Counted from the stretch's first letter, positions 16,290-26,630 are shown. The stretch: 64,000 nt of DNA from Liquorilactobacillus aquaticus DSM 21051 (GCF_001436755.1 NZ_AYZD01000015.1:1-64000), one strand, 5' to 3'. Notes: generated from the sequence alone by a model not told the origin. A program made the numbers and translations.

Positions 16290-16886
16290 CTATTTTTTCC
16301 CGTAAGAATTAATCATATTACTCTTGGCATTCCAAAAAGTTACTTTGACAACACCATCTATTTTACTCTTTGGGACAAAGCCATAGTATCTGCTATCATT
16401 GGAGTTTTTACGATTATCTCCGAGCACAAAATATTTACCCTTGGGAACTGTAAAAGTTTTTCCAGTTCCCAAAGTCACTCCTGGTGCTTCAGATAAACTG
16501 GAACTAAGCATCAATGTTCCCTCTCGTCGCTGTGAAACTGTTATATAGCTTTGGGATTGTTCATGTCCGTTTACAAAAACACGGCCATCATTACGATACT
16601 CGATCTTATCACCAGGTAACCCAATAACTCGTTTTACATACTTGGTGCTCTCCGTAACCGAAGGCGAGTTCTTATCAACTCCATGAGCGTTGAAAACAAT
16701 CACCGTGTTGCGTTGTATCTTGGATTGTTTCAACATCATCACACGTTCATTATTTTGAAGATTAGGATACATTGAGGTACCATCAACTCTTACTAATGAA
16801 AAGAAAAACTGTTTTACAAGCAATGCAATCACCAAGCCAATAATAACGGGAAGGATCCAACTCATTATTTCCTTAAAAGCTTTCAT
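16290..16886 (-). CDS. lepB: signal peptidase I
   Basis: 198 residues, start supported by gaaggag. One N-terminal membrane anchor (residues 10-30), then the catalytic Ser38 in DGTSMYP, Lys85 in YVKRVIGLPGD, and the closing box GDNRKNSNDSRYYG. It cleaves signal peptides from exported proteins on the outer face of the membrane. It is the first of two type I signal peptidases here; the second is at 35273. Compared with that one, it has a longer loop after the catalytic Lys. It stands alone as a single gene. Confidence 0.93.
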   Translation of the reverse strand: MKAFKEIMSWILPVIIGLVIALLVKQFFFSLVRVDGTSMYPNLQNNERVMMLKQSKIQRNTVIVFNAHGVDKNSPSVTESTKYVKRVIGLPGDKIEYRNDGRVFVNGHEQSQSYITVSQRREGTLMLSSSLSEAPGVTLGTGKTFTVPKGKYFVLGDNRKNSNDSRYYGFVPKSKIDGVVKVTFWNAKSNMINSYGKK

Positions 16887-17008
16887 TTTTTCTCCTTCAA
16901 ACTTAAAACTTATTTTATTCTGATCTTAATATAACATTATACTGCTAATTATTTCAATAACCCCCAAGCTTATTAAAATTGCTTTACCGTCTAAAACCAG
17001 TCAAAGCA

Positions 17009-17416
17009 TCAAAAGATGTTGAATTCGACATCCTCATTATTGTGATTAATACTTAATATATAAAGATATGCGAAAAATAAGCTGCAGGAAAGTAGTTCAT
17101 AAAGCAAAAACCAAATTCTGTTATCATATAAAAAAGGCATAAGTATGTTAGTAGCATTCATAGTAACTCTCAATATAAAATTGCTGCGAGCAAATAAAAT
17201 CATGTTGCTAATTATTGAAAAAATACCAACTAAAACCAAAAGAATCGTTATTACAACAACAATAGAAAAAATATTTACACTGCTAGCAATTTTATCTGCA
17301 GTTTGAAAAGTATATCCTTGCCGATGATATAATCCGATCATTATTCTAAAAAAGATATCGTTAAGAACATATAAAACACCCAGTGATCCCACTGAAATAT
17401 TTAAAACCTTATTCAA
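17009..17416 (-). CDS. small membrane protein of unknown function
   Basis: 135 residues from a TTG start with gaggg upstream. Four predicted membrane helices (about residues 7-28, 47-72, 80-97 and 100-122) are followed by a short acidic tail (NHNNEDVEFNIF). I do not recognise a family. It is a monocistronic gene between the signal peptidase and the TIM-barrel gene. Confidence 0.55.
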   Translation of the reverse strand: MNKVLNISVGSLGVLYVLNDIFFRIMIGLYHRQGYTFQTADKIASSVNIFSIVVVITILLVLVGIFSIISNMILFARSNFILRVTMNATNILMPFLYDNRIWFLLYELLSCSLFFAYLYILSINHNNEDVEFNIF

Positions 17417-17617
17417 ACTTTACCATCCCTCATACTCGTGGCTTATCATTAAATTATACAACTCTGCACATAGTTTTAAGCCAAATATCGATTTTTAAAA
17501 ATAGATGTATTGAACCCGATGTTTATTATAACTCACAGTCTGGTCAAGGAACAGAAGAATAAGGCTTCAGTCGACCTTTTTAAATTAATTTTAAAATTAT
17601 TTTCTATTTGTTGATGT

Positions 17618-18454
17618 TTACTTAGAGCGTTCATACAAATTACTTAAAAATTTGTGGCTTTCGACCTGCTCCTTGGCATCCGCTTGATTACTGAGATTTA
17701 TTTCGTAAATACTTGTCGCTTTGGGATTTAATAAGGGCAAAGCTTCCGCCCAATCTATTCTACCCTGACCTAAAGGTAAACTATCGTGCTTTTTACCCCC
17801 CATTGAGTCTACTAAGTGATAATGAACGACTTTATCTTTTAAATGTTCAAGAGAGTTTTGAAAAAGCTTGTTGTCTCCTCTGCATTTAATAAAACAATGA
17901 CTTGTGTCAAAGGCCAAACGGTAACCACGCTCCAGAATGTCATTTTCTTCAGATGTATTTCCATAATAAAAAATCGGAGAGATTGAGTTTTCAAACATAA
18001 TATGTTCCTGGCCCCAACTTGCTAGTTCATCAAGTTGGTCAAAAACACTTTGCCGCGCGTTCTCCAAGTTCGGATACATATCAATGAAAAACTGAGTGTG
18101 CCGCGCATACGAACCATGTACTAACACTTGAATATTATAATCGAAGGCAAATTGTAAAAGATTTTCCGCGCTTTGATAAATAAACTTGTGTAATTTTGGA
18201 AACTTTTTTTCTGGCGCTACCAATTCCGTAAATTCATTCTTATAACGCATTGGATGATGCAGTACAATTTTAGATGTCGCATCTGCTTTGACCCATTGGA
18301 TATCATATTCCAACCTTTTCAGACCTTCTGGGGTAAAATCATTCTCATTTGTAAAAAACTCGAAAACATCAGGAGAGTATTTCAAACGATCACTCACTTG
18401 CCTAGGTTCTGTTCCCGCTTTAAGTCCCAATAATGGCTTCATACTATTGATCAT
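17618..18454 (-). CDS. sugar phosphate isomerase/epimerase-like TIM-barrel protein
   Basis: 278 residues; ggaggggt precedes the ATG at 18454. The order of metal-ligand sites fits the xylose isomerase-like/AP endonuclease family 2 barrel: IVLHHPMRY, VLVHGSYARH, MFENS (Glu), AFDTSHC (Asp and His), VVHYHLVDSMGGKKHDSLPLGQG (His, Asp, His), and YEINL (Glu). Members act on sugar phosphates or on abasic DNA; there is no carbohydrate operon around it to choose a substrate. It lies upstream of no close partner; a terminator for degV falls just behind it. Confidence 0.75.
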   Translation of the reverse strand: MINSMKPLLGLKAGTEPRQVSDRLKYSPDVFEFFTNENDFTPEGLKRLEYDIQWVKADATSKIVLHHPMRYKNEFTELVAPEKKFPKLHKFIYQSAENLLQFAFDYNIQVLVHGSYARHTQFFIDMYPNLENARQSVFDQLDELASWGQEHIMFENSISPIFYYGNTSEENDILERGYRLAFDTSHCFIKCRGDNKLFQNSLEHLKDKVVHYHLVDSMGGKKHDSLPLGQGRIDWAEALPLLNPKATSIYEINLSNQADAKEQVESHKFLSNLYERSK

Positions 18455-18484
18455 TCATTACCCCTCCTTCAAAAATAAATAAAA

Positions 18485-18515
18485 AAGAGACTGTTATAAT
18501 TAGCCTCCAGTCTCT
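18485..18515 (-). terminator. terminator after degV
   Basis: On the minus strand aagagactg and cagtctctt form a perfect 9-bp stem, followed by tttttt. Confidence 0.85.
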
Positions 18516-18531
18516 TGAATCAAATTATCGT

Positions 18532-19398
18532 TTATTCTTTATCAATATCTTTCATCCATGCTAAAGCTAAAGCTTTCTCACCCAAATGCGTTCCAATAAC
18601 AGGACCGAAATAGCTGATATCGATCGGATAATCCGGATACTGTTCTGTTAGCTCATCTTTCCAAGTAATTGCAGCTTCTTCGTTGTTCGCATGAATAACA
18701 ATTAAACGAAGTGGATAATCAATTTTCTCACACTCTTTAGCAAAGAGCTTTTCAACACGCTTGATTGCCTTTTTGGTAGAACGAACCTTATCGAAAGCTA
18801 CAATTCTATGAGTTTCACGATCAAACGTCAACAAGGGCTTTATCTTTAAAACACTACCGATAAAAGCTGATGCATTAGATAAGCGACCGCCACGAACGAG
18901 GTTTTGCAGATCATCAACAATAAAATACTCGTTAGTCGTAGCTCTTAATTCTCTTAATTTTACTAAGATTTCATCAACACTTGCACCTGCTATAGCCATT
19001 CGTGCTGCTGCAATTACCATATTCCCCATCAACATGACCGTAATCTGAGAATCAAAAGGGATTACTTTAATGTTATGAATCTCCCCAGCAATATTAGTCA
19101 GCGTCTGAACAAAACCAGAAATTGTACTTGATAGATGAATACTTATCACAGCATCATAACCTTGATTGCCCAAAGACTCATACAAAGACATCAGTTCACC
19201 TACAGGAGGCTGAGATGTACTTGGAAAAGAACCAGCCGTTCTGAGTTTGTGATAGAAATCCTCAGTGGAGATATCTATACCTTCTTTATACACTTTCTCG
19301 TCTATAATCACAGGCATTGGAACTACGTGAATATTGTAATCGTTGATCTGCTTATCCGTTAAATAAGCAGTACTGTCGGTAACAACAGCAATTTTCAT
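18532..19398 (-). CDS. DegV family fatty-acid binding protein
   Basis: 288 residues from the ATG at 19398 (the frame extends to 19464, but MKIAVVTDSTAYL is the standard N-terminus). DegV hallmarks: TDSTAYL, PSTSQPPVGE (Thr-Ser pair that contacts the fatty-acid carboxylate), ISIHLSSTISG, and RGGRLSNASAFIGSVLKIKPLL. In firmicutes these proteins (FakB) hold a fatty acid for phosphorylation by FakA, feeding exogenous fatty acids into phospholipids. The kinase is not in this window. Monogenic, closed by its own terminator. Confidence 0.9.
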   Translation of the reverse strand: MKIAVVTDSTAYLTDKQINDYNIHVVPMPVIIDEKVYKEGIDISTEDFYHKLRTAGSFPSTSQPPVGELMSLYESLGNQGYDAVISIHLSSTISGFVQTLTNIAGEIHNIKVIPFDSQITVMLMGNMVIAAARMAIAGASVDEILVKLRELRATTNEYFIVDDLQNLVRGGRLSNASAFIGSVLKIKPLLTFDRETHRIVAFDKVRSTKKAIKRVEKLFAKECEKIDYPLRLIVIHANNEEAAITWKDELTEQYPDYPIDISYFGPVIGTHLGEKALALAWMKDIDKE

Positions 19399-19489
19399 GA
19401 ATCCTACACCTACTTTTTGGGAAATTCTTACGAAAACAATCATAACACAAAAAATTTTTTTCATCCAGCATACTTACATTGTGAGCTAC

Positions 19490-19912
19490 CTAATCAAGCC
19501 GCTTCATACTTTGGACAAGCCTGTTCAATAATACCTGTAGCAAAGCCGTCTCTTCATCAGACCAGCGCACAAAAAGCTTCTGCTCCAGTTGTTTAAGATC
19601 TATTTCCATTTTCTGCTCAGTCACCTTACCTTTTTCAGTGCTTGAATATGTAAAATATCCCCGTCCTCGTTTTCCTGTCGTTGAAGTTTTTGTAATAAAT
19701 TTTTTTGCATCTAAACGTGCTAATTGACGACTTAAGGTTGAAATATTAAGTTTTGTTACATGTGCAAGCTGTTCTTGTGTCTGCAAACCGTTATTTATTT
19801 TAATAAGCAACTGCTATTCTGCAATCGTTAAGCCATGACGCTTAGCCGCATTAATTAAAATATTATGATGTTTTTTTTCAAGTACCCATAGACTATCTAG
19901 AGATGATCGCAT
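19490..19912 (-). pseudogene. MarR family regulator interrupted by a nonsense codon
   Basis: gaggggggc precedes ATG 19912. The frame reads MRSSLDSLWVLEKKHHNIL and then AAKRHGLTIAE, a TAG at 19814-19816, and QLLIKINNGLQTQEQLAHVTKLNISTLSRQL onward to 19490. MarR proteins usually have a Trp or Gln here, so TGG or CAG to TAG is the likely change. The winged helix (QLAHVT..STLSRQLARLDAKKFI and a KRGRGYFTYSSTEKG wing) is intact. The full length would be 140 residues. A shorter protein could restart at a TTG after the stop. Confidence 0.75.
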
Positions 19913-20060
19913 AATTATTGCCCCCCTCAAATTGAGTATATTGACTTAATATGCAGTATGCAAATTTAATCCACAAAATCATTATGTTATATTTAAGTTC
20001 TAATCGCAACTTAAAAACTCTCCTTCTTCACGAAAGCACCCTTAAGTTAGCTTTTTGCTC

Positions 20061-20089
20061 TTTGTCTGCATAAAAGGTACAATTATAAA
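20061..20089 (+). promoter_or_regulatory. sigma-A promoter of the rqcH/fbpA gene
   Basis: tttgtc and tataaa are spaced by 17 bp, ending 53 bp before the start codon. Confidence 0.6.
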
Positions 20090-20142
20090 CGGCAAATAAG
20101 GAATATCAGTAACATAATTGTTAAGAAAGCGAGTTGGTCTCC

Positions 20143-21843
20143 ATGCCATTTGATGGTTTATTTACACATGCAATGGTTCATGAGCTCCAAAAGCTGGTTT
20201 CTGGAAGAGTTGGGCGCATTTCACAGCCTTTTCCTAACGAAGTGATAGTTACCATCCGAGCTCAGCGACATAATTATCCATTGCTTTTATCAGCACATCC
20301 TAGTTATGCCCGTATCCAAATATCAGATATGCCTTTTAAAAATCCTCCTGTCCCAACTAATTTTACGATGACTCTCCGGAAGTATCTTGAGGGCGCAAAA
20401 TTAACCAAAGTCGAACAGCTTGAAAATGATCGTGTAGTTTATCTAAGCTTTGAAACGCGAAATGAACTTGGCGACCGATTGCCTTTACTATTGAGTATTG
20501 AAATAATGGGCCGTTACAGTAATGTTATTTTGATTAATCAGACCCAAAATGTGATTATTGATACTATCAAACATATTGGCCCTGATCAAAATCGATTCAG
20601 AACACTTTTGCCGAATGCTACCTACAATAAGCCTCCAAAGCAGAAACGTCTAAATCCTTTTGAAGATAATTCTGCTTACTACTCGGATCTGGTTAAGGAA
20701 TTTCCGAATCGGGAGGTTCTTGCAACCCAATTAAGTAAAGCCTATCAAGGAATAGCAAAAGAGCATGCTTTATATCTTGCAGAACAATTACATCTACATG
20801 CTAAGGATCCCGTTTCTGGATGGCAAAATACCTTGCAGCAGACTGTTAATCCCGTTCCTAGTCTTGTGGGTGATAAAAAAATATTTTTTACTTTTTTGGC
20901 ATATTCTGACGAAGTAACCAAAAAGACTTTTTCAACCTTAAGTGAACTCCTTGATGTCTTCTATCGGGATAAGGCAACTTCTGATCGAGTCCAACAACAA
21001 GGAAGTCAATTAATTCATGTCATCAAAAATAACCTGCAAAAGAATCGGAAAAAACTCCAAAAATTAAAAAAGGAATTAGACTCGACTGCCAAGGCAGATC
21101 AATATCGCATTAAAGGTGAGTTGCTGACAACCTATCTTTTCAAAATAGAGCGTGGAATGACTGCAATTGAGTTACCTAATTATTATGATGCGGATAAATT
21201 GGTTAAAATTTCTCTTTCTAACCAGTTAACACCTTCCCAAAACGCCCAGAAATATTTCAAAAAGTATCAAAAACTAAAAAATGCGGTCTCTTTCCTTAAC
21301 CAACAGATCAAGTTGACACAATCAGAAATTGATTATCTAGAAGAATTGCAAACCCAAATCGAGCTAGCAGAGCCTCAGGATCTTCCAGATATTAAAATTG
21401 AATTACAGCAGCAAGGTTACCTTAAAGCTCAGAAACGTACTAAACATGGCAAAGCACGAAAGGAAAAAATCAGTCAGCCTACCACCTATTTTTCAAGCGA
21501 CAATACCAAAATTGCTGTTGGAAAAAACAATCTTCAAAATGACCGATTGACTTTGAAAACCGCGCATAAGGATTATATCTGGCTGCATGCTAAAAATATT
21601 CCCGGGTCTCACGTCATTGTTTACTCAAATGACCCTAGTCAACAAACATTACTTGAAGCCGCTAATTTAGCTGCGTATTTCTCAAAATCACGCACTTCTG
21701 CAACTGTTCCAGTCGACTATGTTCAGGTCAAAAAAATTCGCAAACCAAATGGTGCAAGACCAGGATTTGTTATTTATGAAGGGCAAAAAACACTTTTTGT
21801 AACTCCTCAAAGACAATTAGTTGACTCTTTGAAGAATAATTAG
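20143..21843 (+). CDS. rqcH: RqcH / fibronectin-binding protein A family (NFACT)
   Basis: 566 residues from ATG 20143 (MPFDGLFTHAMVHEL, the standard N-terminus); the frame reaches to 20134. It has an N-terminal NFACT-N domain (to about 250), with the E-I-M-G-RYSN block that contacts tRNA in RqcH. A long coiled coil follows (about 290-440, rich in KKLQKLKKEL), then the C-terminal NFACT-R domain with DYIWLHAKNIPGSHVI. In Bacillus the protein adds alanine tails to peptides stuck on 50S subunits. Older names stress fibronectin binding. Single gene between its own promoter and a palindromic terminator. Confidence 0.92.
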   Translation: MPFDGLFTHAMVHELQKLVSGRVGRISQPFPNEVIVTIRAQRHNYPLLLSAHPSYARIQISDMPFKNPPVPTNFTMTLRKYLEGAKLTKVEQLENDRVVYLSFETRNELGDRLPLLLSIEIMGRYSNVILINQTQNVIIDTIKHIGPDQNRFRTLLPNATYNKPPKQKRLNPFEDNSAYYSDLVKEFPNREVLATQLSKAYQGIAKEHALYLAEQLHLHAKDPVSGWQNTLQQTVNPVPSLVGDKKIFFTFLAYSDEVTKKTFSTLSELLDVFYRDKATSDRVQQQGSQLIHVIKNNLQKNRKKLQKLKKELDSTAKADQYRIKGELLTTYLFKIERGMTAIELPNYYDADKLVKISLSNQLTPSQNAQKYFKKYQKLKNAVSFLNQQIKLTQSEIDYLEELQTQIELAEPQDLPDIKIELQQQGYLKAQKRTKHGKARKEKISQPTTYFSSDNTKIAVGKNNLQNDRLTLKTAHKDYIWLHAKNIPGSHVIVYSNDPSQQTLLEAANLAAYFSKSRTSATVPVDYVQVKKIRKPNGARPGFVIYEGQKTLFVTPQRQLVDSLKNN

Positions 21844-21866
21844 AACTTTACCAACTATAGTTAACA

Positions 21867-21912
21867 CAAAGGGATAGGCCACAAAACGTACGTTTTGTGG
21901 CCTATCCCTTTG
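21867..21912. terminator. 46-bp perfect palindrome, bidirectional terminator
   Basis: caaagggataggccacaaaa and its complement meet at the centre acgt without a mismatch. It lies between the convergent ends of rqcH and parC and can stop transcription from either side. Confidence 0.8.
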
Positions 21913-21983
21913 CGTTATTTTACAATATCTGTGGACCCGTAACCAAATATTTTATCTATGTTCTCAAACTTTAAACCTTTTCT

Positions 21984-24443
21984 TTAATCCTTTTTTTCAT
22001 TTATAGATGGTTTAACCCACATGGGTATGCCGAATTCATCAACATCTATAACAAATGAACCATTTGAATAACGATCTACACTAGGGTGTTCAAACGGATC
22101 AATGGTAATTATCCTCATTTTTTCTGTTGTAACACTCAGTACTCCATCTGGTTCCAAAGCTTTTGCTGCAACGATGCGATGAGGATTACGTTTCAGTTCT
22201 CTCAATACCTGAACACCACGTCTTGCGCGGGCCGTTGGCGTTATTTCAGAAACCTTCATTCGTTTGAACGCTCCACGTTGAGTCAAAATTCCAATCTGTG
22301 CTTTTTCTTGGACAATAAGCACCGAAGCCAGCACATCTTCGCGTAAATCAATCGCTTTGACACCTGCTGCTTTAGCTCCATTAACAGGTACTTCATTCAG
22401 CTTATATCTGAGACCATAACCACCATGCGTTATCGCCAGAACAAATAACAAATCATTTCCAATATCTTCAGAGAGGTATTTTACCATCAACAAACGGTCA
22501 CTATCTGTCTTAAGCTTCATACATTGTGCAGCTCTGCTCTTGTAGGTGCGGCCTGGTCGTAAATCGGTCAAGGCCGTCTGCTTAATAAACCCTTCCTTGG
22601 AGGCAAGGATAAAATTACCTTTTTGCTTAAGATCGTGAAAGTAGAAAGCTTGAATAATTTTTTCATCATTATCTAAGCTGACCGTTTGCGATAAATGCTT
22701 CCCCGTTTCTTTCCATTTGTATTCAGGAACTTCATGTACCGGCCGATAAATAACATTTCCCTTATCTGTAAATATGAAAAGATGATCGAGTGTGTTAATT
22801 GTATCCTGAAAAACCACCAAGTCATCGCTTTTAAGACCATTATTTTCATCCCCAGAAGCTTTAAACGATCTTAAAGAACTTCGTTTTAAATAACCATCTC
22901 GACTAACCATCACAACCACATCTTCTGGTGCAACAAGAACCTCAGTTTCGATTTTAAGCTGTTGTACTTGGTCTTGGATAGTCGTTTTGCGTGGTGACGT
23001 ATATTGTTTATCGATGGCGCGTAACTCTTTTTTTATTATCTTATCAAGTTTGGTCGGATCAGATAAAATTGCCTGATAATTCTGCACTTTTTGCTGCAAG
23101 TCATCAAACTCCGCCTGAAGAGCTGTGACGTCAGTATTAGTTAAACGATACAATTGTAAGGAAACAATTGCCTCGGCTTGTGCTTCAGTAAAACTATACT
23201 GCTCAACCAAATTGCTCTTAGCATCTTTTTTATTCTTGCTAGCACGTATTGTTTTAATAACTTGATCTAAAATAGATAATGCCTTTATCAAGCCACTAAC
23301 AATATGCTTTCTTTCTTGCGCTTTTCTCAGATCAAATTCAGTCCGTTTAGTTGTAACCGTTCTTTGATGTTCCAAGTATGCACTCAAGATTGCCTTAAGG
23401 CCCACATGTTCTGGCCGCTTATTGTTAATTGCAACCATGTTAAAATTGTATGATATCTGTAAATCTGTATTTTTGAACAAATAGTTTAAAATACCTTGTC
23501 CTGATGCATTGCGTTTGAGTTCGATAACAATGCGCAAGCCTTCGCGATCGCTCTCATCCCTTACCTCAGCGATTCCCTCAACTTTTTTTAACAAGCGAAT
23601 TTCATCAATCTTTTTAACCAGTAAAGCTTTATTAACCTCATATGGTACCTCGGTTACAATAATCTGTTCTTTATTTGCTTTTAGCTGCTCAATCTCAGTT
23701 TTTGAACGCAGCATAACTCGGCCACGTCCAGTAGTATAGGCTTTGATAATTCCATCTATGCCTTGAGCAATTCCACCTGTCGGGAAGTCCGGGCCTTTAA
23801 CAAATTCCATTAACTTTTCCAACTTGGCTTTAGGATGCTCCATGAGATAAATCACCGCTTGAATCGCTTCATGAAGATTATGCGGTGGAATTTCTGTAGC
23901 ATAGCCCGCTGAAATCCCTGTTGCTCCATTGACAAGCAGATTAGGAAAACGAGCTGGCAAAACTGTCGGTTCATTCTCGGTGTCATCAAAGTTAGGAACA
24001 AAATCGACTGTCTCTTTTTCAATATCACGCAACATTTCGCCCGAGATCTTGCTTAAACGTGCTTCAGTATACCTCATCGCAGCCGGAGGATCTCCATCCA
24101 TCGACCCGTTGTTACCATGCATTTCAATTAAAGGTTCACGTAGTTTCCACGATTGGCTTAAACGAACCATCGCTTCATAAATAGAACTATCTCCATGGGG
24201 ATGGAAATTACCCATCACATTTCCGACAGACTTAGCTGATTTACGAAAAGCCTTGTCGTATGTATTCCCATCCTGATTCATTGCATATAAAATACGCCGC
24301 TGCACAGGTTTCAAACCATCACGAATATCAGGTAAAGCTCTTTCTTGAATAATGTACTTTGAATACCGACCAAAGCGTTCGCCCATAACGGCCTCGAGTG
24401 ATAGTTCTTGAATATTGCTGTTGTCTCCCGAGTTCTCAACCAT
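21984..24443 (-). CDS. parC: DNA topoisomerase IV subunit A
   Basis: 819 residues. Type II topoisomerase cleavage subunit: the active-site Tyr125 is in AAMRYTEARL, and the quinolone region HPHGDSSIYEAMVRL has Ser86 and Glu90, the drug-sensitive forms. The C-terminal third is a beta-pinwheel of GyrA-type repeats (VVMVSRDGYLKRSS, LFIFTDKGNVIYRP, GILTQRGAFKRMK), without the full GyrA box, as expected for ParC rather than GyrA. It decatenates sister chromosomes with ParE. Its ATG overlaps the parE stop (TAATG), so the two are translationally coupled. Confidence 0.96.
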   Translation of the reverse strand: MVENSGDNSNIQELSLEAVMGERFGRYSKYIIQERALPDIRDGLKPVQRRILYAMNQDGNTYDKAFRKSAKSVGNVMGNFHPHGDSSIYEAMVRLSQSWKLREPLIEMHGNNGSMDGDPPAAMRYTEARLSKISGEMLRDIEKETVDFVPNFDDTENEPTVLPARFPNLLVNGATGISAGYATEIPPHNLHEAIQAVIYLMEHPKAKLEKLMEFVKGPDFPTGGIAQGIDGIIKAYTTGRGRVMLRSKTEIEQLKANKEQIIVTEVPYEVNKALLVKKIDEIRLLKKVEGIAEVRDESDREGLRIVIELKRNASGQGILNYLFKNTDLQISYNFNMVAINNKRPEHVGLKAILSAYLEHQRTVTTKRTEFDLRKAQERKHIVSGLIKALSILDQVIKTIRASKNKKDAKSNLVEQYSFTEAQAEAIVSLQLYRLTNTDVTALQAEFDDLQQKVQNYQAILSDPTKLDKIIKKELRAIDKQYTSPRKTTIQDQVQQLKIETEVLVAPEDVVVMVSRDGYLKRSSLRSFKASGDENNGLKSDDLVVFQDTINTLDHLFIFTDKGNVIYRPVHEVPEYKWKETGKHLSQTVSLDNDEKIIQAFYFHDLKQKGNFILASKEGFIKQTALTDLRPGRTYKSRAAQCMKLKTDSDRLLMVKYLSEDIGNDLLFVLAITHGGYGLRYKLNEVPVNGAKAAGVKAIDLREDVLASVLIVQEKAQIGILTQRGAFKRMKVSEITPTARARRGVQVLRELKRNPHRIVAAKALEPDGVLSVTTEKMRIITIDPFEHPSVDRYSNGSFVIDVDEFGIPMWVKPSINEKKD

Positions 24444-26440
24444 TAACTTTCATCTCCTAAACCAGAATTTTTTACTGCTTCCTCTCCATGCGCACCTTCA
24501 ACAACCGCATTATCAAGTAAGCTTCCATCTTCTTCAAGAGTGAATTTGACATTTTTCTCAATCCATTTGCGGCGGGGCTCAACTTTATCGCCCATCAAAG
24601 TTGTAACTCTTTTTTCAGCTAATGTATCATCCTCAATTTTGACACGCACCAACGTACGCGTCTCAGGATTCATCGTGGTTTCCCATAATTGATCAGCATT
24701 CATTTCACCTAGACCTTTGAAACGCTGAAGCCCATATCCTTTTTTCATTTTTGCGATTGCATACTGCAATTCATCGTCTGTCCAAGCATACTTGATAACA
24801 TTTTTATTTTTGACCTTCTTTTGCAATTTATATAAAGGTGGCAATGCAATATAAATTTTTCCGGCATTAATCATTGGACGCATGTACTTGTAAAAAAATG
24901 TTAACAATAAAGTTTGGATATGAGCTCCATCTGTATCTGCATCGGTCATTATTATTACTTTATCGTAATTTGCATCTTTAATATCAAAATCAGTACCAAC
25001 ACCTGCACCAATAGTGTAAATCATAGTATTGATCTCTTCATTTTTTAAGATTTCTGGGAGTTTAGCTTTTTCGGTATTTAGTACTTTTCCACGCAAAGGC
25101 AAGATCGCCTGAAACTTTCGATCACGGCCTTGTTTAGCCGAGCCACCAGCCGAATCACCCTCGACCAAAAAGAGCTCATTTCTCTTAGCGTTTTTAGATT
25201 GAGCAGGTGTTAGTTTTCCTGAAAGAAGGCGTTCTTTTTTATGCTTCTTTTTTCCACTTCGGCTTTCATCTCGTGCTTTGCGTGCAGCTTCACGTGCTTC
25301 TCTTGCTTTAAGTGATTTACGAACTAAATCTTGCGCAAACTCGCCATTCTCCATCAGGTAGAACCCAAGTTGTTCACTAACCACGCTGTCAACAATTGAG
25401 CGTGCTTCTGGTGTTCCAAGCTTGCTCTTTGTTTGTCCTTCAAACTGAAGAAGTTCTTCAGGTATGCGAACTGACACAATCGCTGCCAATCCTTCTCTGA
25501 CATCACTGCCTTCTAAGTTCTTATCTTTTTCTTTCAGCAGATCAACCTTGCGTGCATATTCATTAAAAGCCTTGGTCCATGCTGACCTCATCCCAGCTTC
25601 ATGTGTCCCACCATCTTTAGTACGCACATTATTGACAAATGACATGATATTCTCAGAATACCCATCGTTGTACTGTGCAGCGACCTCGACTTCAACACCG
25701 CTTTTGAAACCGTCAAAATACATAATGTTTCCCAAAGTATCTTTGTCTTCATTTAGATAAGCTACAAATTCTTTGATTCCCTCGTCAAACTTAAAGATAT
25801 CTTCTTGAGCCGTTCGTTCATCCGTCAAAGTTATTTTGACACCCTTTAGTAAAAAGGCCGACTCACGCAGCCGCTCCGCTAAAGTAGCATAATTATAATG
25901 CGTCGTCGTAAAGATTTCAGGATCTGGATAGAAAGTCACTCGAGTACCCGTAGGTTTGCGTGTTTTCCCCAATTTCCGCAAAGTTCCAACCGGATGACCA
26001 CCGTTTTCAAAATCTTCTTCATATTCAATGCCATCTCGGACTGTGTTAACACTCATTTTGGTGGATAACGCATTGACGACACTGGCACCGACTCCATGGA
26101 GACCTCCTGACGTCTTATATTCACCTTGACCAAACTTTCCACCTGCATGCAGCACTGTAAAAATAACCTCAACGGTAGGTATTCCAAGTGCATGCATTCC
26201 TACCGGCAAACCACGCCCATGATCAATTACAGTTATGCCGTCCTCTTTGTGCAAGATAACATTTATTTCATTTCCAAAGCCTGATAGAGCTTCATCAACT
26301 GCATTGTCAACAATTTCATAAACAAGATGGTGAAGTCCTTTGCTGTCAGTTGAACCAATATACATCCCAGGCCTTTTTCGTACCGCCTCTAATCCCTTTA
26401 ATACTTGGATAGATTCATCATTATATTTTTCTTTTACCAT
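24443..26440 (-). CDS. parE: DNA topoisomerase IV subunit B
   Basis: 665 residues from ATG with aaggggt upstream. The GHKL ATPase domain has VDNAVDEALSG, DHGRGLPVG and GGLHGVGASVVNAL; the transducer has the QTKSKLGT loop. The TOPRIM domain holds EGDSAGGSAKQGRDR and DADTDGAHI. The quinolone region ILPLRGKVLNTEKA is the usual form. Length and the partner parC in the next frame show ParE rather than GyrB. First gene of the parE-parC operon, divergent from plsY. Confidence 0.96.
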   Translation of the reverse strand: MVKEKYNDESIQVLKGLEAVRKRPGMYIGSTDSKGLHHLVYEIVDNAVDEALSGFGNEINVILHKEDGITVIDHGRGLPVGMHALGIPTVEVIFTVLHAGGKFGQGEYKTSGGLHGVGASVVNALSTKMSVNTVRDGIEYEEDFENGGHPVGTLRKLGKTRKPTGTRVTFYPDPEIFTTTHYNYATLAERLRESAFLLKGVKITLTDERTAQEDIFKFDEGIKEFVAYLNEDKDTLGNIMYFDGFKSGVEVEVAAQYNDGYSENIMSFVNNVRTKDGGTHEAGMRSAWTKAFNEYARKVDLLKEKDKNLEGSDVREGLAAIVSVRIPEELLQFEGQTKSKLGTPEARSIVDSVVSEQLGFYLMENGEFAQDLVRKSLKAREAREAARKARDESRSGKKKHKKERLLSGKLTPAQSKNAKRNELFLVEGDSAGGSAKQGRDRKFQAILPLRGKVLNTEKAKLPEILKNEEINTMIYTIGAGVGTDFDIKDANYDKVIIMTDADTDGAHIQTLLLTFFYKYMRPMINAGKIYIALPPLYKLQKKVKNKNVIKYAWTDDELQYAIAKMKKGYGLQRFKGLGEMNADQLWETTMNPETRTLVRVKIEDDTLAEKRVTTLMGDKVEPRRKWIEKNVKFTLEEDGSLLDNAVVEGAHGEEAVKNSGLGDES

Positions 26441-26600
26441 GAATTTAAACCCCTTCTATTCTTGGAGTATTAATTAAATAAATTTTTATTTTATGTTTTA
26501 AATTACAACTTCAATATCATAACCCAACAAATAAAAAAATGTAAAGTATCAATTATCTTCCTGTTTGGTACCATTAATAAGCTTAGCACAAAAAAATGAT

Positions 26601-26630
26601 TTGAAGCGATGGTATGAACAGTGCTAAAAT
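26601..26630 (+). promoter_or_regulatory. plsY promoter
   Basis: ttgaag and taaaat spaced by 18 bp, 33 bp before the GTG start. Confidence 0.6.
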
